From assembly GCF_035222485.1 (NCBI RefSeq), contig NC_085924.1, positions 2,356,001 to 2,420,000 of the forward strand: a stretch of DNA of 64,000 nt. The letters run 5' to 3'. Under the pieces are notes generated by a model, which saw only the letters and a program-made list of their open reading frames with translations, was not told the origin of the DNA and ran no database searches. Made by a program: the position numbers and the translations under genes. Position 1 is the first letter of the stretch. Each line of letters opens with the position of its first letter. This stretch comes from Podospora pseudoanserina (taxonomy: Eukaryota > Ascomycota > Sordariomycetes > Sordariales > Podosporaceae). Shown here in pieces: positions 35,264 through 46,413 of the stretch.

Positions 35264-38200
35264 ATGCCCACTTTGCGCGAACGTCCCAGCAGAGGCGAGA
35301 TCTCGCCCGCCAAGAAGAGCTCCGGAAACAGCTCCCAATTCTCACCCAGCACAAGCAAATCTGCCAGATCCTCCCTCCGAGAGAGTGTTCCTAAGGACGC
35401 CATCGAAGTCCGAGAAACGATAGAAGCCAAGGGCGACCAGGAAGAAGACGTCGACATGGCCGACGCCGACGCGCCGACGCGCCCAAGCATCAAGGGAGGC
35501 CCCGATGCCGACACCGAAATGGTTGATGCCGGAGCTGCCAGCATTGACGCGAAACCAGATGTCGATGCAGATGGCGACGTAGATGCTGATGGGGAGCCTG
35601 ATGCCGACGGCGAGCCAGACGAACAGGCGCAAGAAGACCAGGAAGAATCAGACGAAGAGAAGGATATGCTCCAGCTCATCAGAGAAACATCCGAATACTT
35701 GTGTGGTTACACAATCAAGGTTGATGGAGAGTAAGTCTTATATCACTTGTCATGCGATGCGCCGCGATGCTGATTGGATCGCAACCAAAAAACAGAGACC
35801 ACGAGATTGCCTTGGGGTTTCAGCGCCTCGTCAACAAGCGCAGCCTCCCAGACTATTTTGAAGTCATCAAAGAGCCAATGGCTTTTAGTACCATAAGAGT
35901 GAGTTGCCGTGGCTTACCCTGCTCCATCCTCCCAACGAGAAAAACGAGGGGCGGTTTGCTGACCTAACCGCATGGCTGCAGGGCAAGCTTAACAAAAGAA
36001 CCTATACCTCGTTCAAAGAGTTCGTGCATGACGTGACGCGCATATGCCACAATGCGCAGGTGTACAACAGGCCCTCTGCTCCCATCTTTTCCGATGCTGG
36101 CCGTCTGCTGGAAGTGTTCAAGGAAAAGCTTGCAGAGCTGGTCAAGGACGGTGATATTACTGCAGAGGAAGCTGTGCTGCCGGACCTTGGACCACTGCCA
36201 GAGTTTGAAGATTCCCCTCCCCCTGAAGATGACGAAGAGGAAGAGCAAGATGATGAGGAAGAGGAAGAAGATGAGGAAGAAGAGGATGACGATTCGGACG
36301 ACGAAGGCAGGCGGCGTCGCTCAAGAAGAGGTGGGCGTCGGGCGAGGAGAGGCGCAGACAACGACGATGATCCTCACAAAAAGCGTGGCAGACCGCCCAA
36401 GGTCTTGACACCTCTGGAGGCGCGAACCCAGTCGCTTCTGAAGGGACTGCGGAGGTTCAAGAGCGACGATGGCCAGCTGCGAATTTTGTCGTTCGAGAGG
36501 CTTCCTGACAAGGCTGACATGCCCGACTATTTTGCCTCGATTCGAAACCCCATTGCGCTCGACACCATCAAGAAGAAGCACAAGCGCAAAAAGTACACCA
36601 CCATCGACCAGGTCCTGCAGGATCTAGAGTTGATGTTTGGCAACGCTATGCAGTTCAACGAGGAGGGGAGCCAGGTTCATGAAGACGCTACCGAGTTGTT
36701 GAAGCAGGCGCGTCTTCTTACTGAAGAGGAGAAGGCCAAGCCTGACGATGAGTTTCGTGATGAGGATGGAAAGCTACCACTATCACATATCGAGCACAAA
36801 GGAGAGGTCTGGAGAGTTGGTAAGTTGCCCCCCTTGCCACCGCTGGGTGAAGGAAGACGCATAGATGCATACTGACTCCAATTCGGTTGAAGGCGACTGG
36901 GTCCATATTCGTAATGCGAATGACTTGCAAAAACCAATCGTTGCCCAGCTCTACCGGCTCTGGTCTGACGCTTCTGGTCAAAAATGGGTGAATGCGTGCT
37001 GGTACTACCGGCCGGAGCAGACAGTTCATCGCTTTGACAAGCATTTTTATGAGAACGAGGTAGTCAAGACGGGGCAGTACCGTGACCACCCCATTGAAGA
37101 TGTCGAGGATCGCTGCTTCGTCATGTTCATCACGCGGTACCCCAGAGGTCGGCCGCGTGGGCTGCCTCGGGACAAGGCTGTGTATCTGTGTGAGGCGCGC
37201 TACAACGAGGAAAAGTTCAAGTTTAACAAGATCAAGACTTGGACCAGCTGTCTGCCAGACGAGGTGCGCGATCGGGACTATGAAATGGACCTGTTTGAGC
37301 AGCCACGGGTGCTGAGAAAGGTTCCCAGTCCCATCAAGCACCTCTTGCAAGCTGATGCTAAAGAGACCGACGACCTTCCCAAGCCCACCTGGAGGAGCAT
37401 GAACGCGCCTCCCCTAATTGGAGCCGTCCACCGCCGGCCGCGCGAGCCAAATGTAAGTCTGGCTCCCTGTTTCTTTCCTTCCCTGCGTGTTTGTCAGGCA
37501 AGTGTCTGTTCGCTGCAGCCGGCTTTTACGGTTTGCTGAATTTTTCAACCCCACACTCTTCTCTTACCTCAGGTCGCTCTGAACAACTTGCCTCCCTTCC
37601 TTCATTTTGCCCTTTGTTGCCTAAGGCACAGCAAGCACACACACACCACATCAGGCGCCTATCTCATCTCGTCTTCTCATAACCTCATCCACTCTTCCCT
37701 TCATTACCTACTCCATCCTGCCACAGCCACAACCACAACCACAACCACAATCACAACCACGACCAACCCGCTTGTTCCTGTCCGACCATAAGCTGACATT
37801 TAGCCCAAAGGAGTCGCCTCCCCCCGCTCCGAATCCCTTGCTGCACACAGCGGTCGCACCTGTGCCGCTGGCCATCGGACCTCCTCGTGTTGCCATGAAG
37901 GTCGAACATGGTGTCGCGGGAGCACCGCCCTATCAGCACCATGCTGCCGTCGCGCCTGCGCCCATCCACACGCCGGCTTCTCACTATCGCATGCAGCACT
38001 TTGTGCCACAACAGCCACCGCCCTCGGTCCCCAGTCCTCACCCGGCACCACTCCATCTCCAACCCCAGCCCCAGCAGCCGATGCCAATGCACGTGCCGCC
38101 CCATCCTGGTATGGGACAGCAAATGCAGCCAAGCCCACACTACCCACCCCATGGGTACCCACAACAGTACGGCCCGCAGCAGTCACCGGCTCCGCCGCCG

Positions 38201-38998
38201 CAACCACTTCACTATCAGCAACACCCTCCACCACCCATTGCACCCGCTTTCGAGCAACATCAACATCACCCCCAGCACCACCGCCAAGTTCATCCTGCGC
38301 CCCCCGTCATGACACCCTCTCGCCCACCCATGGCTCCCGCCCCCAGCATCGCACCTCTCGCGCACCCCAACGGCCCACCAGCCAATGTGTACAATCCGCC
38401 TAGGGCTCCAGAGGCGTATACTCTCGCTGAGCACGCCGACGCGGCCATCCCCAAGGAAGTCCGTGAGCAGTTTCAACGCGACGAGAATGGTCGTGTCCTC
38501 TTTTTCACGGCCCCTCCGCTCAAGCGCGCCAACAATGGCGTCTCACAAGAATATGCCCACCTGGGTCACAGCGTGGAGCACCTGGCCAACATCAAACAGA
38601 TCCGCGCAGAGCGCGCGCGTAAACGCAAGGAGAGGGACGAGGCTCTTGCCCGTGAGCAAGAGGCCAACAAGAAGCGATCACCAAGTGAAGAGGCGTCCGC
38701 GCAGAAATCGAATGAGCAGGAGCAGCAAGCCCGAGCACAACTGATGGAGAAGGTCATTCTTGATTGGTGTGCGGAGCTCAACAAGGGCACCGAAGCTCTC
38801 GAAATGGATCTTGGTGAAGGGTGGAAGGAGATGATGCAGCAGAGCCGGGAGGAGAACAAGGGCTTGACGGAAGAAGAGATCAAACAAAAGAATCTGCGGT
38901 GGTTTTACGAGGACCTCGAGAAGACAGGCAGGATCACGTCAGAGAAGCGAAAGGAGATGGAGAAAATGTTTCTGAACAAGAAGCATTTGGAGGCTTGA
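35264..38998 (+). CDS. RSC1: RSC chromatin-remodelling subunit Rsc1/Rsc2: two bromodomains, AT-hook, BAH; five exons
   Basis: Nuclear subunit of the SWI/SNF-class RSC remodeller, which reads acetylated histones. Exons: 35264-35730, 35796-35898, 35982-36819, 36893-37452, 37811-38998 (3156 nt, 1051 aa). Bromodomain 1 at about 133-245 (LPDYFEVIKEPMAFSTIR; ICHNAQVYNRPS). Acidic tract at about 258-295. AT-hook KKRGRPPKV at about 325. Bromodomain 2 at about 335-450 (MPDYFASIRNPIALDTIKKK; FGNAMQFNEEGS). BAH at about 468-590 (GDWVHIRN; ACWYYRPEQTVHRFDKHFYE; DRCFVMFITRYPRGRP). Then a Pro/His/Gln-rich linker (about 665-860) and a basic C-terminal coiled-coil region. The first four exons are secure. The last intron (37453-37810, 358 nt) is unusually long and contains a CCACAA microsatellite, so a small extra exon near 37573 is possible. 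Confidence 0.93.
37725..37768. repeat. CCACAA microsatellite inside the last RSC intron
   Basis: Imperfect hexamer run (CCACAACCACAA type) within the predicted 358-nt intron. No coding role is assigned. Confidence 0.7.
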
Positions 38999-39693
38999 TT
39001 GGCTGGTTTTTATTTCATTGTCTGGGTACTTGTGAGCTTTGGAGTTGGTGTTGGAAGGGAAATTTGATACTGGCAGGCAAGGCAGGGCGGGAAAAAAAAG
39101 CGAGAATAGGAATACCCGTTGCGCGGATTCCGGATACCAATGCGTAGCGTATACTGAGGGACTACTACTAAATGGGTTATTGTTTGGTTTTGTATGATGT
39201 ACTGAAGGACTAGAAATGCAGGATCTTGATCAATTGCGGTGGTGAGAAACAGCGGGCGGTGAAGCAGTGCGTGACACGTTGGCATGTTCAGAGCTTGTGG
39301 TTGGTTATCGAGAGCGCCTTGGCTGACTGCGCGTCCGCCGAGAGGATCTACAAGATGAGATGGGGCTCTCCAACATCTCTAGAACACAGATCTCCCTGAT
39401 CTTCTAGATAATTGCGGGAACTGTCTGCACAGCCTGCTGGAGATAAGATGCGTAAGCTTCTCTCTCTGAGCCTCGTCTGAAGTGAGGGCGCTGAGACATG
39501 GTATGTAATGATGACGTTTGGAGAGGGGTCCGCTGCTAATCACTCTGGTGATGAGAAGATAACAATCTGACAATGCTGGAAGTATAGATATAAATTATTG
39601 TTCTTTCTATGTTCTAGTTATGCGGCCTTGGATTATCTTCACAAGTTCAACCTATCATTGTAACAAGTTAAGAATTTCCCTCTACAGTATCGC
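38999..39693. other. 3' region of the RSC gene
   Basis: Non-coding 695 bp between two plus-strand frames. Nothing else recognised. Confidence 0.55.
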
Positions 39694-40119
39694 ATGAAGC
39701 GTAATCCACCCAGCACCACAACCATCACCAACAGCTCGGAGACGAACAAAAGCACGACGAACATGCAGCCAGAGTTTGTACGGCAGAGACAAGACAGCGG
39801 CAACGGCAGCAGCAGATTTTCGGGGCTGTTTGGCAGGGGTAATAACAATAATAATATGGGAGGTGGGAACGGGAATGAGTACGAGCGGCCGCAGACTGGG
39901 GCAGGGTCGGTTATTACGGATGTGAGCGTGGGTGGTGATGATTCTTCATCGAGGAGGTCATCTGCTACGTCTGAGAGCTCGGAGGTGTTTGTTTCGCGAC
40001 AGGTGGAAAGGCAGGCTCGGCCGTTGGAGGGGAGGAAGGAGGATAAGAGGGTGGGAAGTTGGAAGGGGGGGGAGGGGGCGTTCATCGGGGGTGCGTTGGA
40101 GATTGCGTTTGATATTTAG
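39694..40119 (+). CDS. Small Ser/Asn/Gly-rich hypothetical protein
   Basis: Intronless frame of 141 aa with an ATG start. It is low complexity at first (Thr/Asn/Ser), then SSRFSGLFGRGNNNNN, a Ser-rich stretch (DDSSSRRSSATSESSEVF), and a more ordered end (GAFIGGALEIAFDI). The phospho-site-like Arg-Arg-Ser-Ser motif and C-terminal hydrophobic patch look like the small disordered proteins frequent in ascomycetes. I recognise no family. It could be a spurious frame, but the codon pattern and conserved-looking tail favour a gene. Confidence 0.5.
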   Translation: MKRNPPSTTTITNSSETNKSTTNMQPEFVRQRQDSGNGSSRFSGLFGRGNNNNNMGGGNGNEYERPQTGAGSVITDVSVGGDDSSSRRSSATSESSEVFVSRQVERQARPLEGRKEDKRVGSWKGGEGAFIGGALEIAFDI

Positions 40120-40555
40120 GTTGTTTGTTTTGGGGGGAGGGGGGTTGCTTGTTTGGATGTGATGTGATACAATGGGAGGAAAGGCTTTGCTTTTGACTGG
40201 CGTTGATGTAGACAAGACTGGCAAATTCTGAGCTTCTTATTTTTGGCCACAACCATGGTATAGGGATGTCCAAAGGGAGAATCTTGAAGGGGAAAAAAAG
40301 AGAGAGCATTTTAGGAGCTTCAAGGATATGTTCAAGTCAATTCATGTTTGTTTGCTAAATAAAGTCTTCTTGTCTCCTGATGAGCTAGAGAAAATGGCTA
40401 ATAGGCTATCCAGAATGTCGTATCGACTTGGATGCTATTTGACTGGGTGTAGAATTCTTCCATTAATGTTTTGGAAAAGGAGATAGACTGGAAACAGGTC
40501 GGCATTCTTTTTTTAGCAAAAAGTCAAATGGTAAGTAATGGCAACAGCCAAAAGA
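40120..40555. other. Gene-free stretch before tRNA-Gly
   Basis: Nothing recognised other than A/T-rich 3' flank and the Pol III terminator of the neighbouring tRNA gene. Confidence 0.5.
40550..40553 (-). terminator. RNA polymerase III terminator of tRNA-Gly
   Basis: AAAA on the plus strand reads TTTT just after the tRNA 3' end on the minus strand. Confidence 0.7.
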
Positions 40556-40626
40556 TGCATCAGCCGTGAATCGAACACGGGGCCCATCGATGGCAACGAT
40601 GGATTTTACCACTAAACCACTGATGC
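40556..40626 (-). tRNA. tRNA-Gly (anticodon GCC)
   Basis: 71 nt, intronless. Acceptor stem GCATCAG pairs with CTGATGC, followed by discriminator A. The D-arm is GTTTAGTGGTAAAAT (A box). The anticodon loop TTGCCAT sits between CCATCG and CGATGG. The T-arm carries GTTCGATTC (B box). It matches the usual eukaryotic tRNA-Gly(GCC) layout. It decodes GGC and GGU. Confidence 0.97.
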
Positions 40627-42238
40627 TGGGAGATATCCTTGAAGGCATTGTGGAGGTGCCAGACAGAAAATCTGCTTTTGTCACGGAACTCTGTGTTTCC
40701 ATCGATGCAGAAAAAGCGTAGCTGTGGGTGAAGTTTTTCAGCTCCACAGCGAAGTGGAGTGGTGATACTTTCTTGGTGGGTTGTCCTGGCTAGACCTGCA
40801 GCAACAGCGACCCAGTGACCGTTGGGCCGGGTCTGAGTGGAATGGAGGCACCTTGATGGCCGCTTGGACATGCTATTGTTTCCTTGCAGATTGCGAAAGT
40901 CGCTGTTATCAGCTGGCATCAAACATCGAGAATGGGGGAACGCAAAGTCGGTCCTCGGCAAGCTCTAGTGTACCCCAGAAAACATGATTTTGTGCGACTG
41001 GTTGGAATTTCGGGATTGCCGGAAGTTTTGTGTATCTTTGACGGGTATCATGCTGATGACGTCGAGTCTTGTGAGATTTCGTGGGGCCACGACAACGTGG
41101 TTCGCAGCGTGGCCGTTGGGTTGGGGGAGGGCGTACACGGGCAGGTGCCAACGCATCGCCGCTGCTCGACCCCCCAGCCTCGGGATTTTGAGTAGCTTCA
41201 ATTCGACGAGATTGGCTCCAGGCAACGGTCTTGATAGCACAGTTTTGTTGGTGAGAATCTGTCAGGAAAATCAGGCAGGGCAGTGTGCAAGGCGATAAGG
41301 ATGAGCACGTGCCTTCCTCAGGAGCAGCTTCCAGCTTTGAGTCGCTGCCGACGTCAGTGGCAAGAAGCTGGCCACGGCTGGGGAGCAACTGTTTGGCGGG
41401 TACCCTGTCGTTTCAGGATGCAAATTGAGGTGGTTGGGAAAGCAATAGAAGTGAATAGACGGCAGGCACGATTTTATCCTATATACCCTTTTCTCATCTA
41501 GATCTATATCTTTAGGAAATACCGGAGGGCAGTTCCATGTGCCAGGGTGGTGCGGCTCTGCAGTCCTGAGCTTCTGATTGGCCAATAGTGGGTTGACAAC
41601 ACTTGGGCATTGGCGGGGAAGGGCTCCACTTTCAACCCGAGTCATCGCCTCCCGTCCGTCTTCAACCCAAATAACATAACACCATCCATTGCCTCTGGCA
41701 TCGCTGCCACCCACCTCTCAGGGGCATCACAACAATAAGGTCCCGCGCCTGCGTAATTAGCTATTCTTCTGCCACTTTCCACCGCACACAATGGTGCCCT
41801 CTTTTTCTTGCTATTGACCGGCCCCCACGTCAATTTCTGCCTTCCTCTCTCGCCGACCTCTTGCGCCCTAAACCCAATCTCCCCAACTATTTCTTGACAA
41901 ACCCAACTCCCTCCCACTTCCTCTTCCTCCCTCACCCGACGCAAGCAGACCGCACACAATACCGCCTCTTGCTTCTTGGCAGTGCCATACTTCTCCCTCC
42001 TGCCCTCTCCTCACCTCTCCTCACGCACTCTTCCCGCCCTTCAATCAATCACGCTCAATACTGTTTACCACCACTTTGTTTTCTTCGCCTGACAAAGTAT
42101 GTCCTTGCCTTTCCTGGCCCACGTTTCGAGATACTAATCGTTATAGGAAGTCGAAGCCCACGCCGTTTCGACCGATCGACAACAATCAATCCCATTCGCG
42201 TTGTCATCTCACAAACCACAAGGTCAGAGTCCAACGAG
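40627..42238. other. Upstream region and 5' UTR of the NYN gene
   Basis: 1.6 kb. The part from about 41640 is C/T-rich leader, and a 5' UTR intron lies at 42097-42146. The open frame upstream of the chosen NYN start is a run-through of leader sequence. Nothing else recognised. Confidence 0.55.
42097..42146 (+). other. 5' UTR intron of the NYN-domain gene
   Basis: GTATGT donor after GACAAA, TACTAAT branch site, TATAG acceptor, 50 nt. It lies 92 bp before the chosen ATG. Confidence 0.7.
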
Positions 42239-44602
42239 ATGGCTTCATCCGCCGACATGGCGTCGACCTCCTACTTTGGTCGGCCCGTAGCCAAGCACCG
42301 GCTTGCCACCGACTTCGACCTGCTTGTCAAGTGGTCCCGGGTCCTTGGAGCACGCCCGGAGAACCCCTCCTGCATCCTGTCGCAGCTCTCCAAGGAAGAC
42401 CAAGCTGCCCTGTTCTCTCCATCATTCGAGCAGTTCCGCATCGCCGACGACGCGTCGGAGGGTCCCAAGATTGAGATCGTCCAGAACAAGCTGTACGAGC
42501 GACTTGGAGTCGCCCCTATGGATCCCGACCTGGCCGCCATGATGGTCTCTGACAACTACAAGCGTTCCGAGAAGTCTTTGTACGATGTCGCCTGCCACCT
42601 GCGTGACGCCGAGGAGGAGTCTGGCGTTCTCTACGACTTTTGCCTCCAGAAAGCCAAAAACGCGGGCTGGACTGACTACGAAGCTCACCAGTACGCCAAG
42701 ATGTACCGGTCCAGGCATTTCATTCACATTGTGCGCCGCCGGCAACAGGAGATCAGAGACGAGAAGCGCAAGCTCACCATTCCCGGCTATACCCCGATTG
42801 AGCGGGATTTGATTCCTGTGATTGAAGACCCTCTTGAAGCTGCCTCAACCGCTGGGCTGCGGTCGTACTTTGCTGACCTTCCCGAGGCCACCTCGACCCT
42901 GGCATCTGTCCGTCTTGCAGAGAATGGCCCTCCCGCCTCAGCGTATGCCGACCCGACTTACGACCTTCAACAAATACCAGTTTCTGCGCCTACCAGCAAT
43001 GTGGGACACATGCAGGCCGCCCGTCACGAGTACCATCCATCATCTTCTCCTCACGTCACCACATCAGTTGTCGATCAGTTGCGACTTGAAGACATTCAGC
43101 TGTACCAGACGCCGTCGCCCGTTGGCGAGCCCTCTCAGGCGAATGCCACCCCTTTCACCCCATCACCCGCTCCCATGACCACGAAGGCCTCCTACTCTGG
43201 TTATGTCTCGGGCGCCAGCGACACCTCCATGGAGGCTCAAGCATCTGACAACTCAGGCCAGTTCTCCGACGCATCTTCTGCTGTTACAGAGATGCCTGTG
43301 TATGCTGCAGATGACGACGATTGTGATGACGCCGACGGCGGCGCCTTGTTGCCCAGAGACCTTGCTGAGTCGCTTGGAATCCCCTCTCTGATCCCTTACT
43401 CCTCACATGTCACTCAACAACCTGTCTTTCAGACAATGCCCACAGTTCCGCAGGGAGGCCTCTTGGGTGCCGGTCTGAGCGGATACTGGCTTCCCGTGTA
43501 CGCCGCTTCCGATGTCGCTGAGGACGGAAACCAAAACTCCCCTGCGTTTCAGTTCCCCCCTCTGAACGCTCCTGTTGCCAATACCGAGTGCAACAGCCCC
43601 GACCTTGTGCTCACCACCACTACTCAGTTTGGTGATACCCAGTTGACGACTTTTCAGACTCCTGCCAAGGGCCCGCGGAATTCCTTGTCTGAGAATGTCA
43701 AGGTGACCCAGTACCCTGAGTCTCGACAGCAGCTGTGGAACGGAATGACATGTTACGATGTCCCCTCATCTGCCCTGGGCTTTTTGAAAAAGCATCAGAT
43801 TTTTCCGACGTACTGGACCACCAAGCTGGGCAAGGAGCGCTTTCTGCGCCACAAGTTCAGCGATTTGAAGCACGCAGATGCCAAGGTCATGCGTAACAAA
43901 TCCTTGGGCAAGGTTGCTCGCAATCCTGTCTACATTGTCGTCGACTTGTCCAACATCATTATTGGCTTCTACGACAAGATGAAGGAGAAGCGTGGCATTC
44001 CCCTTGGCAGGCGCGTTATTGCCCCTGCCTTCAGCTTCAATAACTTCGACACGCTGCTTGCCCGCGATCGGAGTGTCGGGAAGCGTATTCTTGCCGGATC
44101 ACTTGGAAGCGCCACCAAGTCTTTGCCAAGCCATGTCAAGCAAGCTGGCGCCATAGGCTATGATGTTAACCTTTTGCATCGTGTGTCCAAGCCAGTTTCG
44201 CCGCGTAAGATGCGAGCGGATCTTCATTCGGACACTTCCAACGATGACGACGACCTCTTTACCGGCCCCATGAAGCTGGGCGAGCAAGGTGTCGACGAGG
44301 TTCTCCATCTCAAGCTTCTTCAGCTTGATTTTGATCACAAGCCTGGCACCATTTGCCTGGGCACTGGCGATGCTGCGTCTGCCGAGTACTCTGACGGTTT
44401 TTTGAAGAACATTGAGCGTCTCCTTGAGCGCGGCTGGCGTGTCGAGTTGTACGGATGGGCTCATAACATTTCCTTTGCCTGGCGCGACGAGTTTGAGACC
44501 AAGTGGGCTGATTTCTTCAAGATCATTGAGCTGGACGAGTTCTGTGAGGAGCTTTTTGACATGACCGTTGAGTCCATCCCGGACTTCAAACCGGCCTTTT
44601 AA
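42239..44602 (+). CDS. NYN-domain protein (putative PIN/NYN RNase, limkain-b1-like)
   Basis: Single coding exon, 787 aa, start MASSADMASTSYFGRPVAKH (ACGAGATGG context after a spliced leader). The N-terminal region (about 15-200) is helical and conserved-looking (DFDLLVKWSRVLGARPENPS). It is followed by a long Ser/Thr/Pro-rich linker (about 225-480). The NYN domain lies at about 555-765. Strand 1 with the first acidic residue is PVYIVVDLSNIIIGF, then GVDEVLHLKLL, then GTICLGTGDAASAEYSDGFL, then GWRVELYGW. These are the ordered Asp/Glu sites of PIN-like nucleases. NYN proteins are usually RNA-processing or surveillance RNases. The substrate here is unknown. Confidence 0.88.
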   Translation: MASSADMASTSYFGRPVAKHRLATDFDLLVKWSRVLGARPENPSCILSQLSKEDQAALFSPSFEQFRIADDASEGPKIEIVQNKLYERLGVAPMDPDLAAMMVSDNYKRSEKSLYDVACHLRDAEEESGVLYDFCLQKAKNAGWTDYEAHQYAKMYRSRHFIHIVRRRQQEIRDEKRKLTIPGYTPIERDLIPVIEDPLEAASTAGLRSYFADLPEATSTLASVRLAENGPPASAYADPTYDLQQIPVSAPTSNVGHMQAARHEYHPSSSPHVTTSVVDQLRLEDIQLYQTPSPVGEPSQANATPFTPSPAPMTTKASYSGYVSGASDTSMEAQASDNSGQFSDASSAVTEMPVYAADDDDCDDADGGALLPRDLAESLGIPSLIPYSSHVTQQPVFQTMPTVPQGGLLGAGLSGYWLPVYAASDVAEDGNQNSPAFQFPPLNAPVANTECNSPDLVLTTTTQFGDTQLTTFQTPAKGPRNSLSENVKVTQYPESRQQLWNGMTCYDVPSSALGFLKKHQIFPTYWTTKLGKERFLRHKFSDLKHADAKVMRNKSLGKVARNPVYIVVDLSNIIIGFYDKMKEKRGIPLGRRVIAPAFSFNNFDTLLARDRSVGKRILAGSLGSATKSLPSHVKQAGAIGYDVNLLHRVSKPVSPRKMRADLHSDTSNDDDDLFTGPMKLGEQGVDEVLHLKLLQLDFDHKPGTICLGTGDAASAEYSDGFLKNIERLLERGWRVELYGWAHNISFAWRDEFETKWADFFKIIELDEFCEELFDMTVESIPDFKPAF

Positions 44603-46413
44603 CCTCCCCCACGAGAATCTTGTCAGCTCGACTGACTGAATGGTCTTACCGACCGGCATCGATTCTACAATCTTCAGCCTATTTTTTTGGCCTCAGTTCG
44701 CATCTCCCGGCGTTCTGTACAACATCATTTCTTCGGCTCTCTTTTCTGCTAGATCTATTGTCCATGACTCGATCTGGTGGTCTTCTTTGCGGCCCTCTGC
44801 TATGTTGTGAATTTCCACTCAGTGACACTTCTGATTTCGCAGTCTTTTGTCTCCAGACTGCTAGCCCATGAATACGGAACACCACAACAGCAGCAATGGC
44901 TACCGCGACAACACAACCGCAGGCCAAACCATATTTTTGAGAGCATCCTCTCGCGCACATTCACACTTTTCGACTCGTCATGAGTGCGACGATAACACGA
45001 TAACAACAAAAAAAAACATCAAAACGACTGATGACTAAATGATCTGGTTTCACGATGGAATGATGGATTTCGACGAGAATAGGGTTTGCCTTCCAGACCA
45101 AGGCTTGCTTTCTGTTTCTGTCGACAACATCCCACATCGAGTTTACCCTGCCTCAGCACACGGCCGGATATACGACACTTTGACCAGAATTGAGCCTTCT
45201 CAAACGGTACAATTCTGTGGCGCTGCCTAACCTTCCCGGTTTTCATTTTCTTTTTGGGGGGGGAGGTATTTTGACGGCGCGACACGATGAACACCAAGAA
45301 TAATGGTTGGGCATGGGTCATATGGGAAACATGGGAGTTTTCGCGGCATTTCATAAAGATACCCTGGCATCTTCTTTTTCGGAAAGGATTCACCGCATTT
45401 CCACCTGGGCGCAGTTTTCCCTTCTTAGTGGTCTTCTGTTTCTTTCCATTGTTTCACGGATGGATGGCGCACCTGTTTTTCTTTCTCCTCTTGGCAGGCA
45501 CCCTTGGGTTGCGGACGATAGATGGATCCCCTCATACACGGTCTTGATGATACCGGATTTTCACGAGGTGGTGAAGGAGGACATCAGAAACGACTTTTTT
45601 TAAGGGCCCAAGGTCACACAGAGCGATGGAAGGCATTCTGGGCATTTTCACGGCATGAAGCGTACTCGGAATTACACATGCGGTATGCGACACGATAACG
45701 GGTTTTATGGAGTTTTTATGGGCTTTTTATGGGCTTTTATGGGTTCACGAATATCACGAGGAGGAAATGGTTATTATGAAGAAGGATTTCTCTGATAGTG
45801 TTTTTTATTGGCTGGCCCCTTGGGGTTATCGTCTTGTTATCCTTCGGATGATCTGATGGTAGCATTTGTTTCCCAACATGGATAGGAGAATTCTTCGGTT
45901 TTATTTTTATATTTCTTTCTTGTTCATTGTGTTATGGCACTATGGTTATGGCGCTTGGTCAATGGTCAGCATGAGGAAGATTCATGACAGCGAGGTGGTT
46001 TGTTTGCTTTTTGAAGCACAGCGTATTGTGTATATGGATTATGAGCATGGCACTGGCTTGACATGGCGTTGCGAGCATACACTTGGGATTGGAGGTGAAG
46101 AATAGCGTCGTGCTTCGTCAGGGTGGTGCTTGAGTGGTGAAGTAGTAGATATGGGATATCAATATACATCATGGTTGGGGGATTTTTTGCTAGTCTTCAT
46201 GGTCGTGATGGAGGTGATGGTGTGGTGAAGTTGTTCTTTGGGTCTGGCCCGTGAGCTGATATGTATGTGCCCTGTGATGTGGTATATACTTGCCATTCCT
46301 CCGCTGTCAATTCTTGACTTTCCAACATACATATCGTCCTGGGTATCTCCATCTCAACATACAGTAGCCTGAAACCCATCCCATCACGACAAGAACAACA
46401 CCCCTTCTTCTAA
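44603..46413. other. Long intergenic region after the NYN gene
   Basis: 1.8 kb, probably a long 3' UTR followed by spacer. It has T-rich stretches and a short TTTTTATGGGC-type tandem repeat at about 45708-45745. Frames of up to about 98 codons near 45287-45603 and 45866-46105 have no recognisable product. Confidence 0.5.

Noticed and set aside
34845-35423. 192-codon open frame upstream of the RSC gene
   Set aside because: Different frame from the RSC protein, contains the simple TCACTGG repeat, no recognisable product.
45287-45603. Two overlapping plus-strand frames of 86-98 codons with hydrophobic stretches
   Set aside because: No recognisable product or leader structure; probably the NYN gene 3' UTR.
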